Assembly: GCF_030643825.1 (NCBI RefSeq)
Contig: NZ_CP101717.1
Coordinates: 186,001 to 250,000, forward strand
DNA length: 64,000 nt
From: Salinispirillum sp. LH 10-3-1
GTDB taxonomy: Bacteria; Pseudomonadota; Gammaproteobacteria; Pseudomonadales; Natronospirillaceae
Direction: 5' to 3'
The position numbers and the translations under genes were made by a program. A model generated the notes under the pieces. It made no database searches. It was given only the letters and a program-made list of their open reading frames with translations, and had not been told where the DNA came from. Positions 17,767-25,998 of the stretch are shown one piece after another; the first letter of the stretch is position 1; every line of letters starts with the position of its first letter.

Positions 17767-18969
17767 ATGAAAAAACTGATTGTTACTGCCGTTGCTTCAG
17801 CAACCGCAGCTTTTGCCCTGAATGCCTCGGCGATGAACGAAGGCGAAATTTTGATCTGGATCGGTGGCGACAAAGCCTACACGGGCTTGCAAGCTGTCGG
17901 TGACCGTTTTGCAGCTGATACCGGTGTTACCGTGCGTGTTGAAACGCCCGATGACGTTCAAGCGCGTTTCCGTCAGGAAGCAGCATTGGGTCGTGGCCCA
18001 GACGTTATGATCTGGGCGCACGATTGGCTGGGTGAGTTAGTTGAAGGTGGTTTAGTTCAGCCTATTTCACCAAGCAGCGATGTAGTGTCTCGTTTCGACG
18101 ACTTCGCGTGGGAAGCCAACACCTACCAAGGCGAAGTTTACGGGTTTCCTCTGGCGGTAGAAGCCGTTGGCCTGCTTTACAACAAAGCGCTGGTACAAAC
18201 GCCACCAACGACCTTTGACGAAATCTATGGCATCCACGCCAACCTGCAATCGGCTGGCCGTTCTGCCATCCTGTGGGATTACAACAACGCATTCTTCTCA
18301 TTCCCCGTGCTGTCTTCTGCCGGTGGTTACGTGTTCGGTACTGATGCCAACGGCAACGCCAACGCGCGTGACGTAGGTATGGCGAACGAAGGTGCGATCG
18401 CAGGTGCACAAGCCATTCGTCGTTTGATCGATGAAGGTGTTATGCCTGCCGGTGCCGGTTACGGTGAAATGGATTCAGGCTTTGCTCAAGGCGAAGTGGC
18501 CATGATCATCAACGGTGCATGGGCGTGGGGTGGTTACACTCAGGCTGGCGTTGATTTCGGTCTGGCACCGGTTCCTGCGGTAGATGGTGTGAACCCAGGT
18601 CGTTCGTTCGTTGGTGTACTGTCTGCGAACATCAACGCAGCGTCACCTAATGCTGACCTGGTTGAGCTGTTCATGGCTGAATACCTGCTGACCACTGAAG
18701 GTATGCGTTTGATGGATACGGCTGACCCAGCTCGAGGTTTGGGTGTATCTGCACACGTTGAATACGTGCAAGAGCAGATTCAAACGTCTGATCAAGGTGA
18801 TCTGATCGGTGCTACTTATGAGATCGCTGAAGCCGGTTTGAACATGCCTAACATTCCTCAGATCGCTGGTTTCTGGTCTAACGTTGGCCCTGCACTTGAG
18901 GCAATCACTGCCGGTCGTCAAGCACCTGCAGAAGCTATGACCAATGCTGTTGAGCGCATGCTGCGCTAA
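17767..18969 (+). CDS. malE: Maltose/maltodextrin-binding periplasmic protein
   Basis: Periplasmic receptor that captures maltose and maltodextrins for the MalFG transporter. ATG 17767 starts a clear signal peptide (MKKLIVTAVASATAAFALNASA). The mature protein tracks E. coli MalE: LIWIGGDKAYTGLQAVGDRF, RGPDVMIWAHDWLGE, NGAWAWGG, FVGVLSANINAASPN, YLLTTEGM, MPNIPQIAGFW. 400 residues, close to the usual length. It lacks a lipobox, so it is free in the periplasm. It is the first gene of malE-malF-malG and is separated from malF by two hairpins. Confidence 0.95.
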   Translation: MKKLIVTAVASATAAFALNASAMNEGEILIWIGGDKAYTGLQAVGDRFAADTGVTVRVETPDDVQARFRQEAALGRGPDVMIWAHDWLGELVEGGLVQPISPSSDVVSRFDDFAWEANTYQGEVYGFPLAVEAVGLLYNKALVQTPPTTFDEIYGIHANLQSAGRSAILWDYNNAFFSFPVLSSAGGYVFGTDANGNANARDVGMANEGAIAGAQAIRRLIDEGVMPAGAGYGEMDSGFAQGEVAMIINGAWAWGGYTQAGVDFGLAPVPAVDGVNPGRSFVGVLSANINAASPNADLVELFMAEYLLTTEGMRLMDTADPARGLGVSAHVEYVQEQIQTSDQGDLIGATYEIAEAGLNMPNIPQIAGFWSNVGPALEAITAGRQAPAEAMTNAVERMLR

Positions 18970-18983
18970 AAATGGCCCGCTTG

Positions 18984-19009
18984 GGAGGAAAGCGATTAGG
19001 CTTTCCTTC
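18984..19009 (+). repeat. First intercistronic hairpin between malE and malF
   Basis: A stem of about 10 bp (core GGAAAGC / GCTTTCC, 6-nt loop) starting 14 bp after the malE stop. There is no T-run. It probably protects the malE 3' end from exonucleases. Confidence 0.6.
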
Positions 19010-19016
19010 AAGTTAG

Positions 19017-19044
19017 AAAGGGGGCCTCTTTGGGCCCCTTTTTT
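19017..19044 (+). terminator. Terminator-like hairpin between malE and malF
   Basis: GGGGCC-tctttg-GGCCCC is followed by six T residues, a good intrinsic terminator. It would stop most transcripts after malE, so that the binding protein is made in excess over the permease. Confidence 0.8.
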
Positions 19045-19114
19045 GTCGGAAACATGTGGTATAGGTGTGTACCGCGTAAACACGTTATAAAAATTAATTA
19101 CCTTTTTCACTCTG

Positions 19115-19120
19115 TATAAT
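19115..19120 (+). promoter_or_regulatory. Candidate -10 box for malFG
   Basis: A perfect TATAAT 44 bp before the malF start, in an AT-rich stretch downstream of the malE terminator. The -35 is poor. It may allow malFG expression independent of malE. Confidence 0.35.
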
Positions 19121-19164
19121 CGGTTCCTAAGGCTGTCGCAGAGTGTGCTTGTGGAGTAGTGATC

Positions 19165-20898
19165 ATGGCTCAATCCAATGCCATCCCAATGGCACCGGAA
19201 TCATTCGACGTACCAACTTGGCAAAAAGTAGCTCGTTGGTGTGCAGTGATTCTTCTGTCGGGCGGACTGCTCTTTTTGTCGACCTTGATGTACCAGTCGG
19301 GTGACGTCATCTTTGCCGTCGGTATGATTACACTGGCGGGCGTTATCGCTTTTGTTTATCTGAACCCCAATATTTACGTCGCTCGGTATTTAATACCGGG
19401 CTTCGCGTTCATTGCGCTTTTCTCAGTGTTTCCTCTGGTTTACACCATCATGCTGAGTTTCACCAATTACAGTTCCAGCAATCTCCTCAACTACGAGCGG
19501 GCCAAATCGGTATTGATGTCTCGTACCTTTTTGGAAGAGGGCAGCAGTCACCCTTTTGAGATACATGCGGCTGATGGTGGACAGTTTCGTTTAGTGATTG
19601 AGCGTGGCAATCAGTTTTATGCGTCAGAGCCTGTTCGTCTGAGTGAAGGACAGGAAGCGGGCAGTCAGCGCGTTCAGATGGAGCCCATCAACTACAGTGA
19701 GTTGGGAACCGAGCCTGCAGCGTTGCGTGAAGTGTTGGCAAATCGCGCCGGTTTGCAGGCGCTGAGTGCGGAGATCGACGGCTATAGTCCAATGTCTTAT
19801 AGCGGCCCGCGCGCCTTCGGTACGTTGCGGAGTCTGTATGTGCCGGTAGAAGGTGACTCTGAACGCCTAGTGAACCAGCGTACAAATATGGTCATCGAGC
19901 CCGACTTCTCCCGTGGTTTTTTCTACCAAGTCACACCACAGCGCGATGACATTTTGCATGATTTCAGCATTCTGGCGGATGTCCGTGACAATCAGGCCAG
20001 CACCGAAAATCTACGCGTGTTAACGCAGGTTAATCGCAGTGATTTGCAGGCCAACTTCCGTGATTACCAAGCAGAGCTAGAACGTGGTCTGCGCGAGTAT
20101 CGGGTAGTGCCCGGCTTTCAGGTCAATACCGGGATGGCTAACTATAAGCGCATCTTCCTCGAAGATGGCATGTTGAAGCCGTTTATGAAAATTTTTACCT
20201 GGACGGTCATCTTCTCATCGTTCACGGTTTTCGCCACCTATTTACTCGGCCTTGTGCTGGCATGCTTGCTGAACTGGAAACTGGTCAAAGGCACGACGCT
20301 GTATCGTGTTTTGATGATCCTGCCATACGCTGTACCGGCGTTCATTTCCATTCAGATTTTCAAAGGCTTGTTTAACCAGAACTTCGGTGAGATCAATATT
20401 ATTCTGGAAGCCTTGTTCGGTATCAAACCCACCTGGTTTACCGATCCGGTGTTGGCGAAGGTAATGATTCTGATCACTAACCTGTGGTTGGGTTATCCCT
20501 ACATGATGATTCTGGGGCTGGGTATGTTGCAGTCCATTTCGGATGACTTGTATGAAGCAGCAACCCTAGAAGGCTCGGGGGTGATCAATAACTTTGTGAA
20601 GATCACACTGCCGTTGGTTAGTAAACCGATGATCCCGTTGCTGATTTCAGCCTTTGCTTTTAACTTCAACAACTACCTGCTGATTCGCCTGCTGACTAAC
20701 GGTGGACCTAATATCATTGGTGCAAATCCGTTGGCTGGTGAGACAGACTTATTGATCAGTTACGCCTTCCGTCTTGCGTTCGGCGACGCACAAAACGAGT
20801 ACGCCCTAGGGGCAGCTATTGGTGGGCTTATCTTCCTGCTAATTGCTGCACTGTCGATGTTCTACATTCGTTACGCCAAAGTCGACGTGGCACGCTAA
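19165..20898 (+). CDS. malF: Maltose ABC transporter permease MalF
   Basis: Inner-membrane permease subunit, 577 residues from ATG 19165 (GGAG at 19152-19155). Several N-terminal TM helices are followed by a large periplasmic P2-type domain (about 95-325), the part that contacts MalE in E. coli. The six-helix permease core comes next. The EAA loop that docks the ATPase is EAATLEGSGVINNFVKITLP, around residue 463. The C-terminus FYIRYAKVD is MalF-like. It is followed by malG after 12 bp. No malK lies in the window. Confidence 0.94.
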   Translation: MAQSNAIPMAPESFDVPTWQKVARWCAVILLSGGLLFLSTLMYQSGDVIFAVGMITLAGVIAFVYLNPNIYVARYLIPGFAFIALFSVFPLVYTIMLSFTNYSSSNLLNYERAKSVLMSRTFLEEGSSHPFEIHAADGGQFRLVIERGNQFYASEPVRLSEGQEAGSQRVQMEPINYSELGTEPAALREVLANRAGLQALSAEIDGYSPMSYSGPRAFGTLRSLYVPVEGDSERLVNQRTNMVIEPDFSRGFFYQVTPQRDDILHDFSILADVRDNQASTENLRVLTQVNRSDLQANFRDYQAELERGLREYRVVPGFQVNTGMANYKRIFLEDGMLKPFMKIFTWTVIFSSFTVFATYLLGLVLACLLNWKLVKGTTLYRVLMILPYAVPAFISIQIFKGLFNQNFGEINIILEALFGIKPTWFTDPVLAKVMILITNLWLGYPYMMILGLGMLQSISDDLYEAATLEGSGVINNFVKITLPLVSKPMIPLLISAFAFNFNNYLLIRLLTNGGPNIIGANPLAGETDLLISYAFRLAFGDAQNEYALGAAIGGLIFLLIAALSMFYIRYAKVDVAR

Positions 20899-20910
20899 GG
20901 AGCACATATC

Positions 20911-22137
20911 ATGGTAATTACACCTGCAACAAAAGTACGCGTCTGGCTGACCCACGGCTTCTTGGTCGCCTTCATCACAGTGATTTTGTTTCCGCTGCTG
21001 ATGATTATTTCGATCTCGTTCCGTGAAGGCAACTTTGCGCGCGGTGATTTAATTCCGCGTAATTTCACCTTGGAGCATTGGACCTTAGCGTTCGGTAATG
21101 TATACGTTGGCATGAACAACAACGGTGCCATGCTAGATGCCGGTTCTGCTCGACCGAACTTGGGCATCGGTCGCCTGAATATTGACGCTGACGGCCAGTG
21201 GTCAGTGAACGTGAACAGCGAGATTCCGCGCGAACACTACCCGCTGCGCAGTTACATCCGCTTGCTGACCTTGGACGCGGGGGCCAACGAGGTGATGCGT
21301 ACTAATCAGATTGACTTCTTATTAGTAGAAACAGAAGAGCAGGCGGCGCAAGCAGGCGACGACGTGTTGGTCGTGCGTCTGGGCGATCAGCTGTCCGGGC
21401 AGCTCGATTTCCCACCGGGCTTTATCGGATCTGGGCGGCCACGCGTGGAGTATGGTGTAGCCTATTACACCAACCCTCCGTTTCCAGTGCTAACCTGGTT
21501 GAAGAACTCCATCAAGGTGTCCATGTTCACGGCTGTCTTGTTGCTCTCACTGTCAGTGACTTCGGCCTATGCGTTTGCCCGCCTGCGTTTTAAAGGCAAG
21601 ATGCACGTATTGCGTGGCATGCTGTTGTTGCAAATGTTCCCAGCGGTATTAGGTGTGATAGCCCTGTATGAGATGTTCGACCGTTTGGGTTTCTATTTGC
21701 CAGCGTTCGGTCTGGATACCCATGCCGCCTATATTTTGGCGATGCTGGCGGGTGTTACCATGAACATCTGGATCATCATGGGGTACTTTACGTCCATCGA
21801 CTCTGCATTGGAGGAGTCGGCGTACATCGATGGCGCAACGCCCTGGCAGACGTTCTATAAGATCCTTTTGCCACTCAGTGTGCCTATTTTGGCGGTGGTC
21901 TTCATCCTGTCGTTCATTACCACGATCAATGAATTCGTGCTGGCCAGTGTGTTGTTGCGTAGTCAAGACATGCTCACCTTGGCAGTAGGGTCGACCTACT
22001 ATTTCCAACCGCAGAATACACTGTGGGGTAACTACGCAGCTGCGGCGGTCTTGTCCGGTGTGCCGATTACCATCGTGTTCTTGTTTGCCCAACGCTTCTT
22101 GGTCAGTGGATTAACGGCCGGTGGTGTTAAGGGCTAA
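20911..22137 (+). CDS. malG: Maltose ABC transporter permease MalG with enlarged periplasmic loop
   Basis: Second permease subunit, 408 residues against 296 in E. coli MalG. The extra length is a hydrophilic stretch between TM1 and TM2 (about residues 60-180). It has beta-type segments such as [15 protein letters not shown] and [11 protein letters not shown], and must face the periplasm. The EAA loop [21 protein letters not shown] is near residue 300. The C-terminus GLTAGGVKG matches MalG, which inserts its tail into the MalK dimer. It presumably partners MalF and a MalK encoded elsewhere. Confidence 0.93.
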   Translation: MVITPATKVRVWLTHGFLVAFITVILFPLLMIISISFREGNFARGDLIPRNFTLEHWTLAFGNVYVGMNNNGAMLDAGSARPNLGIGRLNIDADGQWSVNVNSEIPREHYPLRSYIRLLTLDAGANEVMRTNQIDFLLVETEEQAAQAGDDVLVVRLGDQLSGQLDFPPGFIGSGRPRVEYGVAYYTNPPFPVLTWLKNSIKVSMFTAVLLLSLSVTSAYAFARLRFKGKMHVLRGMLLLQMFPAVLGVIALYEMFDRLGFYLPAFGLDTHAAYILAMLAGVTMNIWIIMGYFTSIDSALEESAYIDGATPWQTFYKILLPLSVPILAVVFILSFITTINEFVLASVLLRSQDMLTLAVGSTYYFQPQNTLWGNYAAAAVLSGVPITIVFLFAQRFLVSGLTAGGVKG

Positions 22138-22231
22138 GTAAAAAAGCGCATGCAGTGGCAGGGCCTACCCTTGCCGCTGAATGCCTTATGCATGCACAAT
22201 GGCGTCTGGTATTTTTGCTGAGGCGCTGTGT

Positions 22232-22855
22232 ATGACATCTCTTCCTGATCGTCCTGGTAAAGTCATCTGTATTGGGCGTAACTACGCTGCCCATGCGGCC
22301 GAATTGAATAATCCTATTCCTGACGAACCTCTGCTGTTTATTAAGCCTGGCAGTTGTGTGCAGTCGTTGCAGGGTATGCGCATTCCTACCGATCGCGGTG
22401 ACGTGCATTACGAAACGGAATTGGCACTCTGGTTAGATGAGCCACTCGATCAGGCAACGCCAGAAGAAGCATGGGCTGCCGTTGGTGGCATTGGCCTCGC
22501 ATTGGATTTAACCCTGCGCGACAAACAATCAGAGTTAAAAAACAAAGGCTGGCCGTGGGAAGTGGCCAAGTCGTTCAATGGCGCCTGCGCGCTTGGGCCA
22601 CGGCAGGCGTTACCGAGCGACCTGCCCATTCGGTTTACACTGTCGCTGAATGGCAATACGGTGCAGGACGGCGATACCGGTTTGATGCTGTTTAGCTTGC
22701 CTCAATTGTTGAGCGAGATGTCGCAGCATTTTGTATTGGAAAAAGGTGATGTCATCTTGACCGGCACACCCGCAGGCGTCGGCGTGTTGCGCGTCGGTGA
22801 TGCATTGAACATGACGCTGAACGGTGAACACTATTTAGCCACAGCGGTGCAGTGA
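22232..22855 (+). CDS. Fumarylacetoacetate hydrolase family protein
   Basis: 207 residues from ATG 22232, with GAGG 8 bp upstream. It matches E. coli YcgM across its length: VICIGRNYAAHAAEL, LLFIKPGS, metal ligands in VHYETELAL (two Glu) and ALDLTLRD (Asp), GDVILTGTPAGVG. This FAH subgroup includes acylpyruvate hydrolases and oxaloacetate decarboxylases, with a Mg-dependent active site. The exact substrate cannot be read from sequence. It follows malG after 94 bp and converges on the regulator gene with a 8-bp gap. Confidence 0.88.
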   Translation: MTSLPDRPGKVICIGRNYAAHAAELNNPIPDEPLLFIKPGSCVQSLQGMRIPTDRGDVHYETELALWLDEPLDQATPEEAWAAVGGIGLALDLTLRDKQSELKNKGWPWEVAKSFNGACALGPRQALPSDLPIRFTLSLNGNTVQDGDTGLMLFSLPQLLSEMSQHFVLEKGDVILTGTPAGVGVLRVGDALNMTLNGEHYLATAVQ

Positions 22856-22863
22856 GCGGCGGT

Positions 22864-23496
22864 TTATTCCGGCCGTAGGCGTAACTGGCTGAGCAACGAG
22901 ACCAGTTGTGCCCGGCCATGCAGGCCCAGTTTACGAAAGATCGTGGTGAGGTGTGCTTTTACGGTGGCCTCACTGATGCCCAAATCCCAAGCAATGGTTT
23001 TGTTCAGTTCGCCAGTCGAGACGCGCATGGCTACATCGTATTGCGCAGGTGTTAGGGTTTGTAACTGGGCCATAGCCCTGAGTAGCGGTGTATGTTCACC
23101 GGCATCGGAAATGGCTGGGAAGCACAGCTCTCCTAACAGCACTTGCTCTAAGGTATGGCGCAATGCATCCGGCGCGGCGGATTTAGAGCAAAACCCCAGT
23201 GCTCCCAGCTCTTGGCTACCTGCGACGATTAACGCTTGGTCACTCCCTGAAACTACGACCACTGGCAACGCTGGCCAAGCGCGTCTAATCTGTTGTAATC
23301 CTAACAGTCCTGCCGAGCCTGGCATGGCTAAATCCAACACCAATAAGTCCGGTTCATCCTCTTGTTTCAGCCAAGCGAGTGTAGCCGGTAAGGAGTCGGT
23401 CTCAGCGATATCATGAGGCTGGTCACCGCTCGTAAGCATTTGCCGCAAGGCATCACGGAACAGTGGGTGATCATCGGCAACCAGAATACGCGCCAT
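22864..23496 (-). CDS. NarL/LuxR-family response regulator
   Basis: 210-residue two-component regulator. The receiver domain has the acidic pair (VADDHPLF), the phosphorylation Asp in LLVLDLAMPG, the conserved Thr/Ser region VVVSGSD and Lys in FCSKSAAP. The C-terminal LuxR helix-turn-helix (about 145-205) reads ELNKTIAWDLGISEATVKAHLTTIFRKLG. All phosphorylation residues are intact. No histidine kinase is adjacent, so its partner is elsewhere. It converges with the FAH gene and is about 97 bp from the binding-protein gene that ends at 23594. Confidence 0.9.
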   Translation of the reverse strand: MARILVADDHPLFRDALRQMLTSGDQPHDIAETDSLPATLAWLKQEDEPDLLVLDLAMPGSAGLLGLQQIRRAWPALPVVVVSGSDQALIVAGSQELGALGFCSKSAAPDALRHTLEQVLLGELCFPAISDAGEHTPLLRAMAQLQTLTPAQYDVAMRVSTGELNKTIAWDLGISEATVKAHLTTIFRKLGLHGRAQLVSLLSQLRLRPE

Positions 23497-23593
23497 GGGC
23501 CAGTGTCTTCCTGTCGTTATTATTCTGTCATCAGTCTAAGACCTACGCCTCAGGCTGTCTACGTTTCTAACACGCTGAGCACTGGCCCTAAGG

Positions 23594-24892
23594 TCAATTA
23601 ACGGGCTGTTGCCCATACCAGTGACTCAGTCGCGACAACTGCGCGTTAAGGTTACGTAAGGCGGTTTCAGCGTCTTGTTCACCGGTCAACGTTCGGTGTA
23701 CCTGCCGCTGAATGGCGCGGGATACTAGGGGATAGCCACGTCCGGTGATGGTCGCCGGGCGCGGCACACCACCTTGAAAGATTTCGACCAAATCAGCAAA
23801 TTGTGGATACTCAGCCATCAATTGCGGGTCGTTGTAGAGTGCCGGAATTGATGGGTTATAACCAGCAGCCAAGGCGCGGCGCTTTTGTTCTTGTTCGCTC
23901 ACCAGATAGCGAACTAACTCAATGGCCAGAGCCCTGTTTTGGGAATGTTGAGAAACACCGAGTTGCCATCCACCGAGCGTTGCCGCTGAAACGCCGTTAG
24001 GGCCACGCGGTAAAGGCGCCATGCCGATGAGCCCACGAATGGCACTGTCCGGACGCTGTGCAGTGCCCCAAGCGTAGGGCCAGTTGCGCATAAACACCGC
24101 ATCTCCGGCTTGAAACACGGCACGTGCATCTTCTTCTTTATGTGCGATGGTTTCTGGTGGGCTTATGGTGCCAATCCAACCTGCGGCGCGTTGCAATATT
24201 TCGATGTTGCCTGGCTGCAGGATGGAAACGCTCATATCCACTTCAACAAAGGAGCTACCGGTGTAGCTGTAGAACCATTCCAAGGCATCACAGGTTAAGC
24301 CCTCGTAGCTGTCGCCCTGCCATACATAGCCCCACAATTTGTTGCCGCTGAGACCTCGTTGTTCCTGTGCCATTATATGGCTGGCGATGCGTTCGAGGTC
24401 TTCCCAGGTTTCCGGGAGCGGCTGGTTGTACTTGTCCAACAGGTCCCTGCGGTAGTACAGCAGACCGGTATCAATGAACCAGGGTAAGGCGATCAATTCG
24501 CCGTTGGCGGTCGTGTTGTTGGTGATCAACCCACCAAAGAACTCTGGATCTTCCGCGGTCAAGTAAGGCCGCAAATCAATCAAGTCGTGTCCTAATAGAC
24601 CAGCCCAGACCACGTCGAGCTGAAAGACATCCAGTTCAGGTGACCCAGCTGACATGATGGACTGATAAAAATCGAGCCGCAGATTGGACTCGTCGGGTAG
24701 GGGAACAATGGTCACCGAATGGCCGGTTAACTGCTCCCAGTTGCGTACCGAGGCTTCGCACTGCTCCAGCTCATCGCCTACAGCTCCGCAGGCGATGGTA
24801 ACAGGACGTTCGTTGGCTACGGTGATTGGTGCAAGAGCTAGGGCGCTGAACAGCAACGCAGCGCTAATGCATTGTGGGGTGTGTGAGTACAT
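23594..24892 (-). CDS. Extracellular sugar-binding protein, ThuE/MalE-type, last gene of agl operon
   Basis: 432-residue solute-binding protein of ABC family 1 with a signal peptide ending near TVANE. Family features are the LRLDFYQSIMSAGSPELDVFQLDVVW segment (in two parts of the N-lobe), LPWFIDTGLLYYRRDLL and the C-lobe LGGWQLGVSQHSQ. It resembles trehalose/maltose-binding proteins such as ThuE of rhizobia. It lies 59 bp after the LacI-type regulator on the same strand. It may be an alternative receptor for AglFG, since no other permease is adjacent; that is inference. Confidence 0.82.
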   Translation of the reverse strand: MYSHTPQCISAALLFSALALAPITVANERPVTIACGAVGDELEQCEASVRNWEQLTGHSVTIVPLPDESNLRLDFYQSIMSAGSPELDVFQLDVVWAGLLGHDLIDLRPYLTAEDPEFFGGLITNNTTANGELIALPWFIDTGLLYYRRDLLDKYNQPLPETWEDLERIASHIMAQEQRGLSGNKLWGYVWQGDSYEGLTCDALEWFYSYTGSSFVEVDMSVSILQPGNIEILQRAAGWIGTISPPETIAHKEEDARAVFQAGDAVFMRNWPYAWGTAQRPDSAIRGLIGMAPLPRGPNGVSAATLGGWQLGVSQHSQNRALAIELVRYLVSEQEQKRRALAAGYNPSIPALYNDPQLMAEYPQFADLVEIFQGGVPRPATITGRGYPLVSRAIQRQVHRTLTGEQDAETALRNLNAQLSRLSHWYGQQPVN

Positions 24893-24951
24893 GGTGTGGG
24901 CTCTATCTTTTATAATTATAAGGTGTGTTCAAGTTTTCTTTCGGCAGCGCT

Positions 24952-25989
24952 CTAGCAGGAATCACGTACCACTAACTTTGCCTCCAACAAGACATCTTTA
25001 CTGTAATCGCTGAGTCCCAGAACCATCTTAGCAGCCTGTCGACCCTTCTCATTCTGAGGTTGGTGTACGGTGGTGAGCGCTGGACGTTGATACGCTGCTG
25101 TGGCGATGTCATCAAAGCCAATGACTTTAAGGTCTTGCGGAATACTGAGCCCCATGTCTTGCGCGGCGGCAATGGCCCCCAAGGCCAAACGGTCGCTCAT
25201 GCACAGCAGAAGTTCCGGTCTTGGCGTGCACAATAAGGCCTCGCGGGCTGCTTGGTAGCCGTATTCATAACGGCTTTCGGGGGCGTTCCAGATCCATTGG
25301 CGATCAAGAGAGAGGCCTTTTTCGTCCATCGCCGATAAATAGCCGTCAAGGCGGCGCCGTGACACAGACTCATACTGAGACGCTAGGGTATCATCGTTCG
25401 TCAGCCGGCCGACTTCTTCGCTATAGGTCAGTATGCGCAGCGCTAATACCGCGACTTGGCCCGACGTAACACTGATGCCATGACGGGCTGCATCACGCGC
25501 GCCATGGTAGTTATCGATGTTCAGTGAGCGGACATCGGGGAGGTTGAAGTCAACAGTAATGGTGGGTTTGCCTTTTACCACGATGCGATCAAGTACGGCC
25601 GCATCCTTTGGCGGACCATAGATAATGAAACCATCAGCAAGGCTGTCGACCGTGTTGTTTTGATAGAATTCGGCGCGGCTGGGCAGGAGCAACATATTGA
25701 TGTTTTGCTGGTCAAACACCTCAGATACACCGTGCAAAAAGCGCGTGGCTACCGGGTCTTCAAAGTTGTATTGCAATCGTTCGGTTAGCACTAAGGCGAT
25801 GGTGCCGGTACGGCCACTGCGTAAACTGCGCGCCGTGGCATTGGGACCGCGATAGCCTAGACGTTTGGACTCGCTCAGAATGCGCTCGCGCAACTCAACG
25901 GATAACTGATCCGGACGACTGAATGCGTTGGACACTGTGGCGGTGGAGACGCCCAGTGCTTCAGCAATGTCTTTCAGGGTCAGTTTCAT
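24952..25989 (-). CDS. LacI-family regulator of the alpha-glucoside operon
   Basis: 345 residues. The N-terminal helix-turn-helix is LTLKDIAEALGVSTATVSNAF (in part, residues 3-22), with a hinge helix NATARSLRSGRTG. The periplasmic-binding-like effector domain contains SDRLALGAIAAAQDMG and KVIGFDDIATAAY, as in GalR/LacI proteins. It starts 9 bp after the aglA stop, so it is co-transcribed with the genes it should control. The palindrome CTTAAACGTTTAAG upstream of aglE is the likely operator, with an alpha-glucoside or a sugar phosphate as effector (inference). It is comparable in role to rhizobial AglR. Confidence 0.9.
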   Translation of the reverse strand: MKLTLKDIAEALGVSTATVSNAFSRPDQLSVELRERILSESKRLGYRGPNATARSLRSGRTGTIALVLTERLQYNFEDPVATRFLHGVSEVFDQQNINMLLLPSRAEFYQNNTVDSLADGFIIYGPPKDAAVLDRIVVKGKPTITVDFNLPDVRSLNIDNYHGARDAARHGISVTSGQVAVLALRILTYSEEVGRLTNDDTLASQYESVSRRRLDGYLSAMDEKGLSLDRQWIWNAPESRYEYGYQAAREALLCTPRPELLLCMSDRLALGAIAAAQDMGLSIPQDLKVIGFDDIATAAYQRPALTTVHQPQNEKGRQAAKMVLGLSDYSKDVLLEAKLVVRDSC

Positions 25990-25998
25990 GGTTTGCCC

